This document shows, piece by piece, positions 1 to 9,587 of a DNA stretch of 64,000 nt. A model generated the notes under the pieces. That model searched no databases, was not told where the DNA came from, and saw only the letters and a list, made by a program, of their open reading frames with translations. How positions within the stretch are numbered: position 1 is the stretch's first letter; each line of letters starts with the position of its first letter. Source of the stretch: an uncultured Bacteroidales bacterium (lineage in GTDB: Bacteria > Bacteroidota > Bacteroidia > Bacteroidales > Paludibacteraceae); contig CAKULK010000011.1 in assembly GCA_934667275.1 (NCBI GenBank), positions 11,257 through 75,256 of the forward strand, read 5' to 3'. Made by a program: the position numbers and the translations under genes.

Positions 1-596
1 TTGCTGAGCCAATACATGTGCTCGTTGAGGCGGAACTCAATCGGGCGCGTCAGCACCACAATCACTTTGTCGCAACCCTCTTCAAACGCCTTATCCAACG
101 GGATATTGTCCACCAATCCACCATCCAAATACTCGTTGTCACCGATATGCACACGGTGCGAGATGAACGGCAGCGTGCCCGATGCGCGGAGCCAGTCCAC
201 CTGTTTGAGACAGTTGTCAATCTGCTTGTACTCGGCTTTACCCGTGCGGACGTTGGTGACTGTGGCGAAAACCTTGGTTTTTGAGGCCTCGTAGGCGGCT
301 TCATCAAAGGGCGCCAACTCCAGCGGGATACGGCGGTAGGAGAAGTCCACATTCACCATATTGCCCGTGCGGATGAGGGAACGCAGGGATACGTAGTTGG
401 GGTTGTCGCAGTAGCGGAAATTGTAGTTGAACGCCCTGCCGCGCTGCTTGGAGGGCAGGTTGACGCCAAACAAAGCCCCTGCGGATGTACCACAGAGGAC
501 GTCGGGCTCAAATCCTTTGTCCATCATGATGTCCAATACCCCGCAGGTGTAAATCCCACGCATACCGCCACCTTCCAATACAAGACCTGTTTTCAT
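1..596 (-). CDS. Patatin-like phospholipase (3' end cut by window edge)
   Basis: Open from an ATG at 594-596 to the window edge, so about 198 residues of a family that usually has 250-300 are present. Visible motifs are the glycine-rich oxyanion stretch GGGMRG (residues 9-14), the nucleophile elbow GTSAG with Ser38, and the DGG of the Ser-Asp dyad near residue 171. Patatins are serine-aspartate acyl hydrolases acting on phospholipids or other esters. No signal peptide is seen, so it is probably cytoplasmic or membrane-associated. A good promoter lies just upstream (607-638). The family is certain; the substrate is unknown. Confidence 0.9.
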   Translation of the reverse strand, partial: MKTGLVLEGGGMRGIYTCGVLDIMMDKGFEPDVLCGTSAGALFGVNLPSKQRGRAFNYNFRYCDNPNYVSLRSLIRTGNMVNVDFSYRRIPLELAPFDEAAYEASKTKVFATVTNVRTGKAEYKQIDNCLKQVDWLRASGTLPFISHRVHIGDNEYLDGGLVDNIPLDKAFEEGCDKVIVVLTRPIEFRLNEHMYWLS

Positions 597-606
597 TTTT
601 TTGTTG

Positions 607-638
607 CAAAGGTACGTTTTCTGTGCGAAATATGCAAA
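607..638 (-). promoter_or_regulatory. Promoter of the patatin gene
   Basis: On the minus strand TTTG (635-638), 20 nt, then TACCTTTG (607-614). This matches the Bacteroidales housekeeping pattern (TTTG, about 20 nt, TAnnTTTG) and lies 11 bp before the ATG, so the leader is very short. Confidence 0.75.
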
Positions 639-977
639 AGTCAGGTGCATTTTGTCTGCTGAAAGCATGTTGGTGATTAATCATTTGTTAGGAAAATGGT
701 GCTGTTGTCTATGAATTGCGGTATATTCTATGGCGTGTGGGAGATATTGAGCGTGTGTATTTGTATAACTTGTTGAATATCCATATATTTACCATCCCCA
801 TCTATATTTTGTTTATCTGACGGCTGCGAAGGGCAGCACAGGCCAGGGGGAGCTCATAGAGTCTATCGGGCACAATGTGTCTTGCAGACGCTATTATTGT
901 TGTGCAAAGACCTCTCCGCTCCAGAAAGAGGTGTCCGCAAAGGTCGGGTAGACTCCGATTCTTAATCATTCTTAATT
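639..977. other. Intergenic stretch, no gene recognised
   Basis: An AT-rich stretch. It contains a short GC-richer part (about 820-955) with no recognisable coding, RNA or insertion-sequence features. An 88-residue open frame on the minus strand (802-1068) has no family resemblance or promoter and was not accepted. Confidence 0.5.
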
Positions 978-1021
978 GCAACCATTCAGCAAGGGATAAG
1001 CAATCCATACGCAACATATAA
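978..1021. repeat. 11-bp phased degenerate repeat, 4 units
   Basis: Four successive 11-bp units each begin with GCAA (978, 989, 1000, 1011). The unit GCAAGGGATAA matches the clean repeats at 28042 and 42691. It lies directly upstream of the decayed gene at 1078. Confidence 0.5.
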
Positions 1022-1077
1022 CAAACGGTTGCACCACGATAACAACAGAATAATATAAAATAAATCAACAGAATAAG

Positions 1078-1483
1078 AAGAAAACCTTACTCACTTTGGC
1101 ACTCGCGGCGATGACATTCGCAGGTGCAGCGGGCGGCGTGTTCCGCGTGTCGGACACCAGACGGGGCTATTTCTCGCAGGGCAACCTGCAGTTCCGAACC
1201 ACTGGCAGGCACCGTTGTGCCGATGGTACCGAGTGGTTCAGAACTTTCGCGTGGGGCACCAGCGGCAGGAACAGCGGTGCCGAATTTACCAACCGTGGTC
1301 GAAGAATAACAACTCTGACGCGTTCTTTATCAAGGACGCCTTGCCGCAGAAGATTGCCGTGGATATTATCCCCAACGGCACTCCTGACGCTACGTTATGG
1401 AAATATATCCCGCTGACTATCAACTCAACAACGACTACTACTCAGCGACTAACTACAAATTACATGCTCAATACAAAAATTAA
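1078..1483 (+). pseudogene. Decayed secreted-protein gene of the 'FSQGNLQY / GWGTSG / YQPW' type
   Basis: The reading frame KKKTLLTLALAAMTFAGA (a signal-peptide-like start without an ATG) continues into VFRVSDTRRGYFSQGNLQF and FAWGTSGRNSGA. After about position 1290 the family-like text continues in another frame (YQPWSKNNNSD, then PDATLWKYIPL), and near the end in a further one (LNNDYYSATNYKLHAQYKN, stop at 1481-1483). Intact Bacteroidales secreted proteins of this type have these blocks in one frame and are longer. The start is lost, the frame is broken and the middle is deleted, so this is a remnant. Family recognition is from memory of these motifs. Confidence 0.65.
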
Positions 1484-1514
1484 CGTCCAATTACACGCCA
1501 ATTAACGTTACCCT

Positions 1515-3488
1515 TTACCGCACTTCCACGCCAGTGGGGGTGAAGATTTTGCCGTCGCGGAGGATAAGCACTTGTCCGTTGCGGAGGATTTTGCGGGGGG
1601 CGGGTGTGTCGGTGGAGACGTTCTCCACGGCAGTGGTGGAACGGAACTCGGCTTCGAGAGTCAGGTCCTTGGTGGCAGTGAAGATGTAAGGGTTGTAGGT
1701 CTTGCCGTCGCTCCATTTCACGAACTCATACCCGCTGTTGGCACTTGCCTCGAGGCGCACTTGTGTGCCATAGGTGTAGTTGCCACCACCAGACACGCAG
1801 CCTTTTTGGGTGTCGTATATCACTGTAATGGTACACAGATTAGACTTGAACTCTGCCGTATAGGTGGTATCACCCGTTATAGTGATGGTGCGGGGATTGT
1901 CGGTGTTGCCGTCGCTCCAGCGTGCAAAACGGAAATTCTCTTTGGCGATGGCTTCAATGATGGCGGTGTTGTCCTCACAGGTAGCCTGTTTTTTCATCAC
2001 GACGGTACCTTGGTCGTCTATGCTCTTCAGGTTTACCATTGCGGCCATTGTCTCGTTATAATTGCCAAACGCGTACCACCACTCTGCCATAGCATAGGTA
2101 TTCTGTTTGTTGCAGGGGACATACACAACGATATCGGTAGGCACATTTTTATAGGTGTCTGAATATATGGTGGGCGGTGTTTCCGCACAAATGGTCATGG
2201 AGGTCAGCCCTGTGCAATCCTTGAAAGCACCATCTTCTATACTTGTTACTTTACTTGGAATAGTGATAGAGGCAAGACTCGTGCAACCGGCGAAAGCATC
2301 CTGTCCAATACTTGTTACGCTATTGGGTATGCTGACAGATGTAAGCCCTTTGCAATCAAGGAAAGTCTTCGTTTCAATACTCGTTACACCATCCGGGATG
2401 GCGATAGAGGTAAGCTGCCAGCAACCGGCGAAAGCACCACTTCCAATACTCGTTACACGATTGGGGATGGTAATAGAGGTCAGCCCCTTACAATACCAGA
2501 ACGCAAACTCTCCAATACTTGTTATGCTACTTGGGATGGTGATAGAGGCAAGATGCGAACATTCGTTGAAAGCATACGGACAGATACTGACCGTTCCCTC
2601 TTGCACTGTGATAGAAGTATTGCTCGGCATAGTGCCGTTGTACGCATATAGCATATTATTGATATAGACTACTCCGAGCGGTTGATTGTTAAACCAAGGA
2701 GTACCTTCGAAAGCATACCCTCCAATACTTGTTACGCTACTTGGGATGGTGATAGAGGTAAGTTCCGTGCAACCGGAGAAAGCCCCTTGTCCAATACTCG
2801 TTACGCTATTCGGGATAATGATAGAGGTTAGTTTTTCGCAACCAAAGAAAACACTTGCTTCGATACTCGTTATGCTATTGGAGATAGTGATAGAAGTCAT
2901 GCCCATGCAATTGGAGAACGCAGACTCTCCAATACTTGTTACGCTATTGGGAATAGTGATAGAGGTAAGTTCCATGCAATTGTTGAACGCATACGGACAG
3001 ATGCTGACCGTTCCCTCTTTCACTGTGATAGAGGTGTTGCTCGGCATGATACCTTTGTATTGATACAGCGTATTATTAATATAGATTACGCCATCCGCTT
3101 GATTATTATACCAAGGAGTTCCATATAATGCAGACTCTCCAATACTTGTTACGCTATTGGGTATGGTGATAGCGGAAAGTTTCGTGCAAGCATAGAAAGC
3201 ACTCCTTCCAATACTCGTTATAGTATTGGGGATAGTAACAGAGGTTAGTTTTGCACATCCTCTGAAAGCCCAAGCTCCTATCTCCGTTATGGTATAGATA
3301 GTGCTGTTGTCAGAAACCGTAGAGGGAATGGTTACGGTAGTGAGAGAAGCATAACTATCATCCTGTATCACTTCCACAGTACTATCACTCAGGGTGTTGT
3401 AGTACAGGTTGCCGGACTTGAAAGTGTGCGCCCAAAGGGCGGTGGTGGCAAAGAGCACCACTAACAAAGAAAGTAGTCTTGTCTTCAT
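1515..3488 (-). CDS. Secreted BspA-like leucine-rich-repeat protein
   Basis: 657 residues. A signal peptide (MKTRLLSLLVVLFATTALWA) is followed by many roughly 23-residue LRR_5 repeats of the form 'LTSITIPNSVTSIGxxAFxxC' (about residues 50-440). Two InlB-B-type repeats follow ('FRFARWSDGNTDNP', 'YEFVKWSDGKTYNP', about 510-610). The protein ends with a tag (NGQVLILRDG ... GVEVR) shared with three other proteins in the window. BspA-like proteins are surface-exposed and mediate adhesion to host proteins or other bacteria; the ligand here is unknown. It is a tandem paralogue of the gene at 3562-6092 and the C-terminal DNA of the two is nearly identical, so recombination between them is possible. 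The tag suggests export to the surface, perhaps by type IX secretion (inference). Confidence 0.9.
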   Translation of the reverse strand: MKTRLLSLLVVLFATTALWAHTFKSGNLYYNTLSDSTVEVIQDDSYASLTTVTIPSTVSDNSTIYTITEIGAWAFRGCAKLTSVTIPNTITSIGRSAFYACTKLSAITIPNSVTSIGESALYGTPWYNNQADGVIYINNTLYQYKGIMPSNTSITVKEGTVSICPYAFNNCMELTSITIPNSVTSIGESAFSNCMGMTSITISNSITSIEASVFFGCEKLTSIIIPNSVTSIGQGAFSGCTELTSITIPSSVTSIGGYAFEGTPWFNNQPLGVVYINNMLYAYNGTMPSNTSITVQEGTVSICPYAFNECSHLASITIPSSITSIGEFAFWYCKGLTSITIPNRVTSIGSGAFAGCWQLTSIAIPDGVTSIETKTFLDCKGLTSVSIPNSVTSIGQDAFAGCTSLASITIPSKVTSIEDGAFKDCTGLTSMTICAETPPTIYSDTYKNVPTDIVVYVPCNKQNTYAMAEWWYAFGNYNETMAAMVNLKSIDDQGTVVMKKQATCEDNTAIIEAIAKENFRFARWSDGNTDNPRTITITGDTTYTAEFKSNLCTITVIYDTQKGCVSGGGNYTYGTQVRLEASANSGYEFVKWSDGKTYNPYIFTATKDLTLEAEFRSTTAVENVSTDTPAPRKILRNGQVLILRDGKIFTPTGVEVR

Positions 3489-3561
3489 ACTGTTTCTAAT
3501 TATAAATTACGAATTATGAATTGTTTCTTTACTTCCACCTATTTATTTTACTATCATCTAT

Positions 3562-6092
3562 TTATTTCACTTCCACGCCGGTGGTGGTGAAGGTCTTGCC
3601 GTCGCGGAGGATAAGCACTTGTCCGTTGCGGAAGATTTTGCGTGGTGCGGGGGTGTCGGCGGAGACGTTCTCCACGGCAGTGGTGGAACGGAACTCGGCT
3701 TCGAGGGTCAGGTCCCCTGTGGCAGGGAACTTATATGGATTGTAGGTTTTGCCGTCGCTCCATTTCACAAATTCATATCCGCTATTGGGGGTTGCCTCGA
3801 GGCATACCTGTGTGCCGATTGTGTAGTTGCCGGTGCCGGTTACAGCACCCTTCATGTTGTCGTATATCACTGTAATGGTACACAGATTAGACCCGAACTC
3901 TGCCGTATAGGTGGTATCACCCGTTACAATGATGGTGCGAGGGTTGTCGGTGTTGCCGTCGCTCCAACGTGCAAAACGGTAATTCTCTTTGGCGATGGCT
4001 TCAATGATGGCGGTGTTGTCCTCACAAGTAGTAGCCTGTTTTTTCATCACGACGGTACCTTGGTCGTTGTCTTGGCTCTTTAGGCTCACTATTGCAGTCA
4101 TTGTTTCGGTATAGTTGCTTAACAGATTCCACCACTCTGCCGCTGCATAGGTCTTCCGTTTGCCGCAAGGGATATACATAACGACATTGGTAGGCACATT
4201 CTTATATGTTTCTGAATATATAGTGGGCGGTGTCTCCGCACAAATGGTGAAGGAGGTGAGCCCCGTGCAATCGGCGAAAGCCCGATTTCCTATATTTGTT
4301 ACTTTGCTCGGAATGGTGATAGAAGTCAGCCCTGTGCATTTACTGAACGCCCCATCTTCTATCCATATTAAACTATTTGGGAAGGTAACAGATGTGAGTC
4401 CCGTGCAACCGGAGAACGCAGAACTTCCTATCCATGTTACACTATCGGGAATGGTAAGAGATGTGAGCCCCGTGCAACCGGAGAACGCCCCACCTCCTAT
4501 CCATATTAAACTATCGGGGAGGGTAAGAGATGTGAGTCTCCTGCAACCGGAAAATGCAGCAATGCCAATACTTGTTACACTATTGGGAATGGTAACAGAT
4601 GTCAGCCCCGTGCAACCATCGAAAATATTATTTCCAATACTCTTCATACCATTGGGGATAGTAACAGAAGTAAGCCCCGTGCAATTTAAGAACGCCCAAT
4701 TTCCAATACTCGTTACAGTATTGGCGATGGTGATAGATTCAAGCCCCTTGCAATCGCGGAACGCCCAAACTCCAATAGTCGTTACACCATTGGGGATGGT
4801 GATAGAAGTGAGCCCCGTGCACCCACGGAAGGCACCCTGACAGATACTGACTGTTCCTGCTTTCACGGCGATAGAGGTATTGCTCGGCATCGTGCCATTG
4901 TAGGTATACAGCATATTATTGATATAGACCACTCCGGTGGGGTGGTTTTCAAGCCAAGGAGTACCTTTGAAAGCATACTCCCCAACACTTGTTACGCTAC
5001 TTGGTATGGAGACAGAGGCAAGACTCGTGCACTCTTTGAACGCCCAATTCCCGATACTTGTTACGCTGCTTGGGATGACGATGGAAGTCAGCCCTGTGCA
5101 ATTCCCAAAAGCCGTACTTCCTATACTCGTTACGCTTTGGGTATGCTGACAGAGGTAAGTTTTCTGCAATCTTCGAAGACACGTATTCCAATAGTAGTTA
5201 TGCTATTTGGGATAGTGATAGAGGTAAGACTACGGCAAGAATAGAAAGCCTCCTCCTCAATACTTGTTACACTATTGGGAATGGTGATAGAGGTAAGAAA
5301 GCCGCAAGAGCGGAAAGCCTGCTCTCCGATAGTCGTTACACCATTGGGAATGGTGATAGAAGTAAGCCCATTACAACGAACGAAAGCACATTTTCCAATA
5401 CTTTTCAGGCTATTGGGGAAGGTGATAGAGACAAGTGTTATTTGTTCATAGAAAGCATACTGACAAATACTAACCGTCCCCTCTTTCACCGTGATAGAGG
5501 TGTTACTCGGCATGGTACCTTTGTAGTTGTACAACATATTATTAATATAGATTGCGCCATCCGGTTGGTTTTCATACCAAGGCGTACCTTCGAAGGCATC
5601 CTGTCCGATATTTGTTACACTATTGGGTATAGTGATAGTGGCAAGACTGCTGCAACCGGCGAAAGCAGAACCTTCTATATACGTTACGCTGCTCGGAATA
5701 GTAACAGAAGTAAGACTCGTGCAATTGTAGAAAGCACCACCTCCTATAGTAGTTAGACCATGGGAGATATTAACCGAAGTCAGTCCCGTGCAACCAGAGA
5801 AAGCAGAACCTCCTATATACGTTACGCTGCCCGGAATAGTAACGGAGGTAAGTTCTGCACATTCCTCGAAAGCCCAATATTTTATCTCTGTTACTGTATA
5901 GACCGTGCCGTTGTGGGAAAATGTAGAGGGAATGGTTACGGTTGTGAGAGAAGCATAACTATCATCCCGTACTACTCCAACAGTACTATCAGTCAGGATG
6001 TTGTAATACAGGTTGCCGAACTTAAGGTCGTACGACCAAAGGGCGGTGGTGGCAAGGAGCGCCACAAACAAAGACAGTAATCTTGTTTTCAT
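3562..6092 (-). pseudogene. BspA-like LRR gene split by a one-base frameshift
   Basis: The ATG at 6090-6092 gives the signal peptide MKTRLLSLFVALLATTALW and LRR_5 repeats up to '...KLTSVSIPKA'. The rest of the protein (repeats, two InlB-B-type repeats, NGQVLILRDG tag) continues in another frame down to 3562. At 5131-5140 the sequence reads tacgctttgg, where the many sister repeats have gctattgg; one A is missing between 5136 and 5137. Restoring it gives an uninterrupted protein of about 843 residues with the expected SIPNSVTS. Either a real mutation or an assembly error; the site is not a long homopolymer. The start is supported by the promoter at 6193-6224. Two separate ORFs would be the automatic annotation. 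Confidence 0.85.
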
Positions 6093-6192
6093 AATATCGT
6101 TGTTTAAACGGTTAATAATACACATACAACAACACGCCTTGGCAACACCCCATTGGATAATGACAACACGTATCTCTACGGATTTAACGCCG

Positions 6193-6224
6193 CAAAGATA
6201 CATAAAATATCTAATATGCACAAG
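6193..6224 (-). promoter_or_regulatory. Promoter of the LRR gene at 3562-6092
   Basis: Minus strand CTTG (6221-6224), 20 nt, TATCTTTG (6193-6200). It predicts a 5' leader of about 95 nt and rules out the ATG further upstream at 6248. Confidence 0.75.
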
Positions 6225-6527
6225 AAATAGGGAGAGATAATTTAACAAGAGGGGGAGACGTTGCGTATTAAAATAATCGTTTGAAACTTTGCAAAAAATT
6301 TAAAATCAAAATGTGGAGCAAGACTGAGAAGAACCTATCATAGAAAGCAGGAATTAATGTTCCGTCCCCAAGATGCCGTGGGGCAGGCCGGAAGATTTTG
6401 ATGTCTATTATGTCGGCACCCCTAAAGACGAAAGCAGTTCTGTTGTTTATAACCTCGAAATGGAGTGCCGCAAACTCTATTGCCGCAAGAAGAATAGCAT
6501 GGCAAATAGAATAGGGACCTCCTCCCG
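6225..6527. other. Intergenic stretch, no clear gene
   Basis: About 300 bp with no convincing gene. The part 6362-6531 has codon-like composition in short pieces of two frames and could be a worn gene fragment, but I recognise no family. Confidence 0.4.
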
Positions 6528-7154
6528 TTAGTCGCAGAGGGAGAACAGGTCAGCACGCGGGTTGATGAGCATTACAGGCACGGGGCTGTGCAGTATGGCG
6601 TAGCGCTCGGGCGGACCAAACAACCAATCGTCCAAGCCATATTCGCGACTGGCAGTGAGAAGCAATAACTGACAATCAAGGTTGGTATCGGAACTCGTCT
6701 CTCCGCAGGAACAGGAAGTGCCACCACAACATCCATTCGCTATGGTGTTACAGCGTTGGGCGGATTCTTGATTGAGGTGAAAACTATCCTTTTGCCCGAT
6801 GAGTTCTTCATAATGTATCTGTTCGCCGGTTCGTTCAGCCACGGTTTGGATATGCGTGATGATGCGTTGGGTGTTTTGGCGGGCATGGGAGCCGTAATCG
6901 TTAGCGCGCAGTAGCACAATCGTTGCACCTGTCTTACGAGCCAGATAGGTGCATATTTCCGCTTTGTACACCTCTTCTTCCAGCATAGTTACAGGCACGA
7001 GGATTCGGCGCAACTCGCTCACGTTCTGCATCTTATCGGTCAGAAACAGGTATGGACGCCGTTCCTCACGGAGTGCATCCAACTGCTCTTGCACTACTCG
7101 GCGTTTTGCCTTACAATGCGCCACACATATATCCTCGTTATCGTCCCAAATCAT
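6528..7154 (-). CDS. Universal stress protein (UspA) family
   Basis: 208 residues. The core 'LRRILVPVTMLEEEVYKAEICTYLARKTGATIVLL' (about 48-82) is a Usp first strand and helix. The C-terminal half has 'LLLLTASREYGLDDWLFGPPERYAILHSPVPVMLINPR' (about 163-200), the usual second part with the GPPE/HSPVPV region. An odd cysteine cluster (Cys142, 143, 148, 150) sits in the linker between the two halves. Usp proteins bind ATP or other ligands and act in stress survival; the role here is unknown. The start overlaps the end of engB by 17 bp, which suggests co-translation from the cstA-engB-usp operon. The N-terminal 45 residues are not typical and a later start is possible. Confidence 0.8.
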   Translation of the reverse strand: MIWDDNEDICVAHCKAKRRVVQEQLDALREERRPYLFLTDKMQNVSELRRILVPVTMLEEEVYKAEICTYLARKTGATIVLLRANDYGSHARQNTQRIITHIQTVAERTGEQIHYEELIGQKDSFHLNQESAQRCNTIANGCCGGTSCSCGETSSDTNLDCQLLLLTASREYGLDDWLFGPPERYAILHSPVPVMLINPRADLFSLCD

Positions 7155-7749
7155 TATTTATCCCTTCAATATACGCCAGCAGTTCGCTTTCACCTGTTCC
7201 TTTTTCGGCAGAAGTCACGAAGATGGGCGGCAATTCCACCCATGTCTCCAGCATCTTCCGGCGGTACGCCTCTACATTGAGCATAAGACGGTTTTTGCTC
7301 AGTTTGTCTGCTTTCGTAAAGACGATAGCAAACGGCATCTCATTCTCTCCGAGCCACTCCATGAACTGCAAGTCAATCGCTTGCGGTTCGTGGCGGCAGT
7401 CAATGAGTACAAACATACTGACCAACGGCTGCCGCAACAGGCAGTATCGCTCAATCATCGCACGCAGTTGCTCACGTTGTTTCTGACCTGCCTGCGCATA
7501 TCCGTAACCGGGCAGGTCAACCAGATGCCATGCTTGCGGCGTGTCGGCGTTGATGATGAAATGGTTGATTAGCAACGTCTTCCCCGGCTTCTGGCTGGTC
7601 TTTGCCAAACGTGGGTTATGGGTGAGCATATTGATGAGACTCGACTTGCCCACGTTGCTCCGACCAATGAAAGCATATTCGGGCAGCGTGCTTTGCGGGC
7701 ACGACACCACATCGGGACTCGACACGACAAAAGAGGCAGAAGTTATCAT
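7138..7749 (-). CDS. engB: Ribosome biogenesis GTPase EngB/YsxC
   Basis: 203 residues from the ATG at 7747-7749. The longer frame starting at 7854 is rejected because its extra residues lie inside cstA and the family starts shortly before the first strand. GTPase motifs: G1 GRSNVGKSS, the switch block SQKPGKT, G3 DLPGYGYA, G4 TKADK and G5-like TSAEKGTGE. EngB/YihA binds GTP and takes part in assembly of the large ribosomal subunit; it is essential in many bacteria. It starts 5 bp after the cstA stop and overlaps the start of usp, so the three genes form one leftward operon. Confidence 0.95.
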   Translation of the reverse strand: MITSASFVVSSPDVVSCPQSTLPEYAFIGRSNVGKSSLINMLTHNPRLAKTSQKPGKTLLINHFIINADTPQAWHLVDLPGYGYAQAGQKQREQLRAMIERYCLLRQPLVSMFVLIDCRHEPQAIDLQFMEWLGENEMPFAIVFTKADKLSKNRLMLNVEAYRRKMLETWVELPPIFVTSAEKGTGESELLAYIEGINNDLGR

Positions 7750-7754
7750 ACAAA

Positions 7755-9269
7755 TCAGCGCGTTAATGGTTGTGTGTTCTGTTTCTTGTACCAAAGGCAA
7801 AAGCCTGTCAGACAGGAGATTGTGACAACGGCAGCAATCAGATACGCTACCCAACTGAGCCCCATCTTGGCAAATCGGAAACCCTCCGGGGCAATGAAGA
7901 TGTAACTGATGCTAACCATAGTCATAAACAGCGCAGGCACCATGGCAACCACAAAACTGAACTTGTCCTTCCCCCGCGTGCGCGCGTTCTTACAAAGGAA
8001 GATGGTTCCCGCCCACAGCGTGAATACCGCCAGCGTCTGATTGGTCCAGGCAAAGTATCGCCACACGATGTCAAAGTCCACGAACACCATACCGAACACG
8101 CAGACAAACAACGGGATAGCAATCATCAGGCGGTGCTTAACGGGACGTTGGTCGAGGTGCAGGAAGTCGGCTACTATCAGTCGTGCGGAGCGCAAAGCGG
8201 TGTCGCCCGAAGTGATAGGCGCGGCAATCACACCGATAATGGCAAGGATACCGCCCACCGTGCCCAACCATGAGCGCGAGATTCTGTCCACTACCAATGC
8301 GGCTATGTTTTCCCCGGGGTGCTGTGCGGCGAAGGCTTGCAAACCGTCTATGCCATACAGCCCTTGCTCGGGGTCAGCGAAGAACGTCCCCGCGGCAGCC
8401 GCCCAGATAAGTGCCAGAATACCTTCGGCAACCATTGCGCCATAGAATATCCATCGTCCCTGACGCTCGTTGGTAATGCACCGCGCCATAAGCGGCGACT
8501 GTGTGCCATGGAAACCCGAGATAGCCCCGCAGGCTATGCTGACAAACATCATCGGAAACAGCGGCAGTCCGTTGGTTTGGCGGTTGTGCAGTCCGTCCGT
8601 CAGTTCGGGCATCTCGCCGCTATGCCAACCGAGCATCACAAACATAATGCCCAATCCCATAAACAGCAGCACCGCCCCGAAGATAGGATAGAAACGCCCT
8701 ATCAGTTTGTCCACGGGAAGGATGGTCGCCAATACGTAATATGCAAAGATTATCAGCACCCACACTATCGGAATCAAGTGCGCCCGAAAAGTCATGGTAT
8801 CCAAAGCCGCCAGCCCCTGTAGCAAAGTGGCAGGGCCACTCAAGAACGTGGTTGTCAGCAGGATAAGCAACACCAGCGACAGCACGCGCATAAAGAGTTT
8901 GATACCATTCCCGAGTTCACTGCCTATAATATCGGGCAGCGACGCGCCCCCTTTCCGAACGGACATCATTCCGCTGAGGTAGTCGTGTACACCACCTGCA
9001 AAGATAGTTCCGAACACTATCCACAGGAATGCCGCAGGACCATAGAATATGCCCATAATGGCACCGAAGATTGGTCCCAACCCTGCGATATTGAGGAACT
9101 GAACGAGGAATATCCTCCACGGTTTCATAGGGACATAGTCCACGCCGTCTGTCTTTGTGAGTGCGGGTGTTTTCGCCTGTGTATCAATGCCGAACAGGCG
9201 TTCCACCAAGGTGCCATAGACCAAAAATCCGAGCACCAAAGCCACTAATGCTGCTATAAATGTAATCAT
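7755..9269 (-). CDS. cstA: Carbon starvation protein CstA (short form)
   Basis: 504 residues, rich in membrane helices from the first residue. It carries the CstA signatures 'GPIFGAIMGIFYGPAAFLWI', 'GGVHDYLSGMMSVRKGG' and 'GFHGTQSPLMARC'. CstA-type proteins are inner-membrane transporters induced on carbon limitation; enterobacterial members import pyruvate or peptides. The Bacteroidales form is shorter (about 480-500 residues) than the roughly 700 of E. coli and this one fits. First gene of the operon with engB and usp, with its own promoter at 9303-9334. The substrate in this organism is not known. Confidence 0.93.
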   Translation of the reverse strand: MITFIAALVALVLGFLVYGTLVERLFGIDTQAKTPALTKTDGVDYVPMKPWRIFLVQFLNIAGLGPIFGAIMGIFYGPAAFLWIVFGTIFAGGVHDYLSGMMSVRKGGASLPDIIGSELGNGIKLFMRVLSLVLLILLTTTFLSGPATLLQGLAALDTMTFRAHLIPIVWVLIIFAYYVLATILPVDKLIGRFYPIFGAVLLFMGLGIMFVMLGWHSGEMPELTDGLHNRQTNGLPLFPMMFVSIACGAISGFHGTQSPLMARCITNERQGRWIFYGAMVAEGILALIWAAAAGTFFADPEQGLYGIDGLQAFAAQHPGENIAALVVDRISRSWLGTVGGILAIIGVIAAPITSGDTALRSARLIVADFLHLDQRPVKHRLMIAIPLFVCVFGMVFVDFDIVWRYFAWTNQTLAVFTLWAGTIFLCKNARTRGKDKFSFVVAMVPALFMTMVSISYIFIAPEGFRFAKMGLSWVAYLIAAVVTISCLTGFCLWYKKQNTQPLTR

Positions 9270-9302
9270 ATCTTTATTTCACGTGATTAGACTTTCCGCC
9301 TG

Positions 9303-9334
9303 CAAAGTTACACAAAATCAGCGATATGGGCAAT
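9303..9334 (-). promoter_or_regulatory. Promoter of the cstA-engB-usp operon
   Basis: Minus strand ATTG (9331-9334), 20 nt, TAACTTTG (9303-9310), giving a leader of about 27 nt before the ATG at 9269. Confidence 0.7.
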
Positions 9335-9403
9335 AGTGCTTTGGGCTTTTCAGTATGTTCATATATTTCTGTTTCTATCTGTCGCATTTGCACTTGCGTC
9401 CAT

Positions 9404-9430
9404 AAAAAAGGGCGAGACAATGTCCCTCCC
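9404..9430 (-). terminator. Rho-independent terminator of tracrRNA
   Basis: Minus-strand hairpin between 9430 and 9410 (GGG, one mismatch, GGGAC against GTCTC, then CCC; loop AUU) followed by six U (9409-9404). It also closes the tracrRNA structurally. Confidence 0.85.
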
Positions 9431-9484
9431 TGAATGTTTACACAACGGAATAATCCTTATTGTGTATATCCTTCAAATATTTAC
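9404..9484 (-). ncRNA. tracrRNA of the type II-C system
   Basis: Read on the minus strand, transcription from the promoter at 9489-9520 should start near 9484. The RNA contains an anti-repeat (9478 down to 9460) perfectly complementary over 19 nt to bases 2-20 of the CRISPR repeat. Next comes a nexus-like part AAGGAUUAUUCCGUUGUG, which resembles the AAGGCUAGUCCGUUAUC region of other tracrRNAs. It ends in a GC-rich hairpin with a U-run. Predicted length is about 80 nt. The anti-repeat matches the 5' half of the repeat as written on the plus strand, which fixes the crRNA strand as plus. Confidence comes from promoter, complementarity, nexus and terminator all agreeing. Confidence 0.88.
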
Positions 9485-9488
9485 GCCA

Positions 9489-9520
9489 CAAAGATACTAC
9501 ATTTTGCAGAATTATGCAAA
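9489..9520 (-). promoter_or_regulatory. tracrRNA promoter
   Basis: Minus strand TTTG (9517-9520), exactly 20 nt, TATCTTTG (9489-9496). It is back-to-back with the array promoter 37 bp away, so tracrRNA and crRNA are divergently transcribed. Confidence 0.85.
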
Positions 9521-9556
9521 TAGAATATGACTTTCTGCGTAATTTTCACTAGAAAC

Positions 9557-9587
9557 TTGCAGATGATAAAAGGAAATAGTAACTTTG
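9557..9587 (+). promoter_or_regulatory. CRISPR array promoter in the leader
   Basis: TTG (9557-9559), 20 nt, TAACTTTG (9580-9587). Transcription would start near 9593 and give about 105 nt of leader before the first repeat at 9698. Confidence 0.7.

Noticed and set aside
802..1068. 88-residue minus-strand open frame
   Set aside because: No family, no promoter, and it overlaps the 11-bp repeat and the degenerate gene start.
1572..5244. Several long plus-strand open frames across the LRR genes
   Set aside because: They mirror the repeat period of the LRR coding sequence on the other strand and carry no signal peptide or known domain.
5130..6248. Two separate LRR genes at 3562-5169 and 5130-6248
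   Set aside because: The break is explained by one missing base within a repeat, and the second piece lacks a signal peptide and promoter.
6362..6531. Possible gene fragment with codon-like text
   Set aside because: Readable only in pieces of two frames and matches no family I know; left as unassigned.
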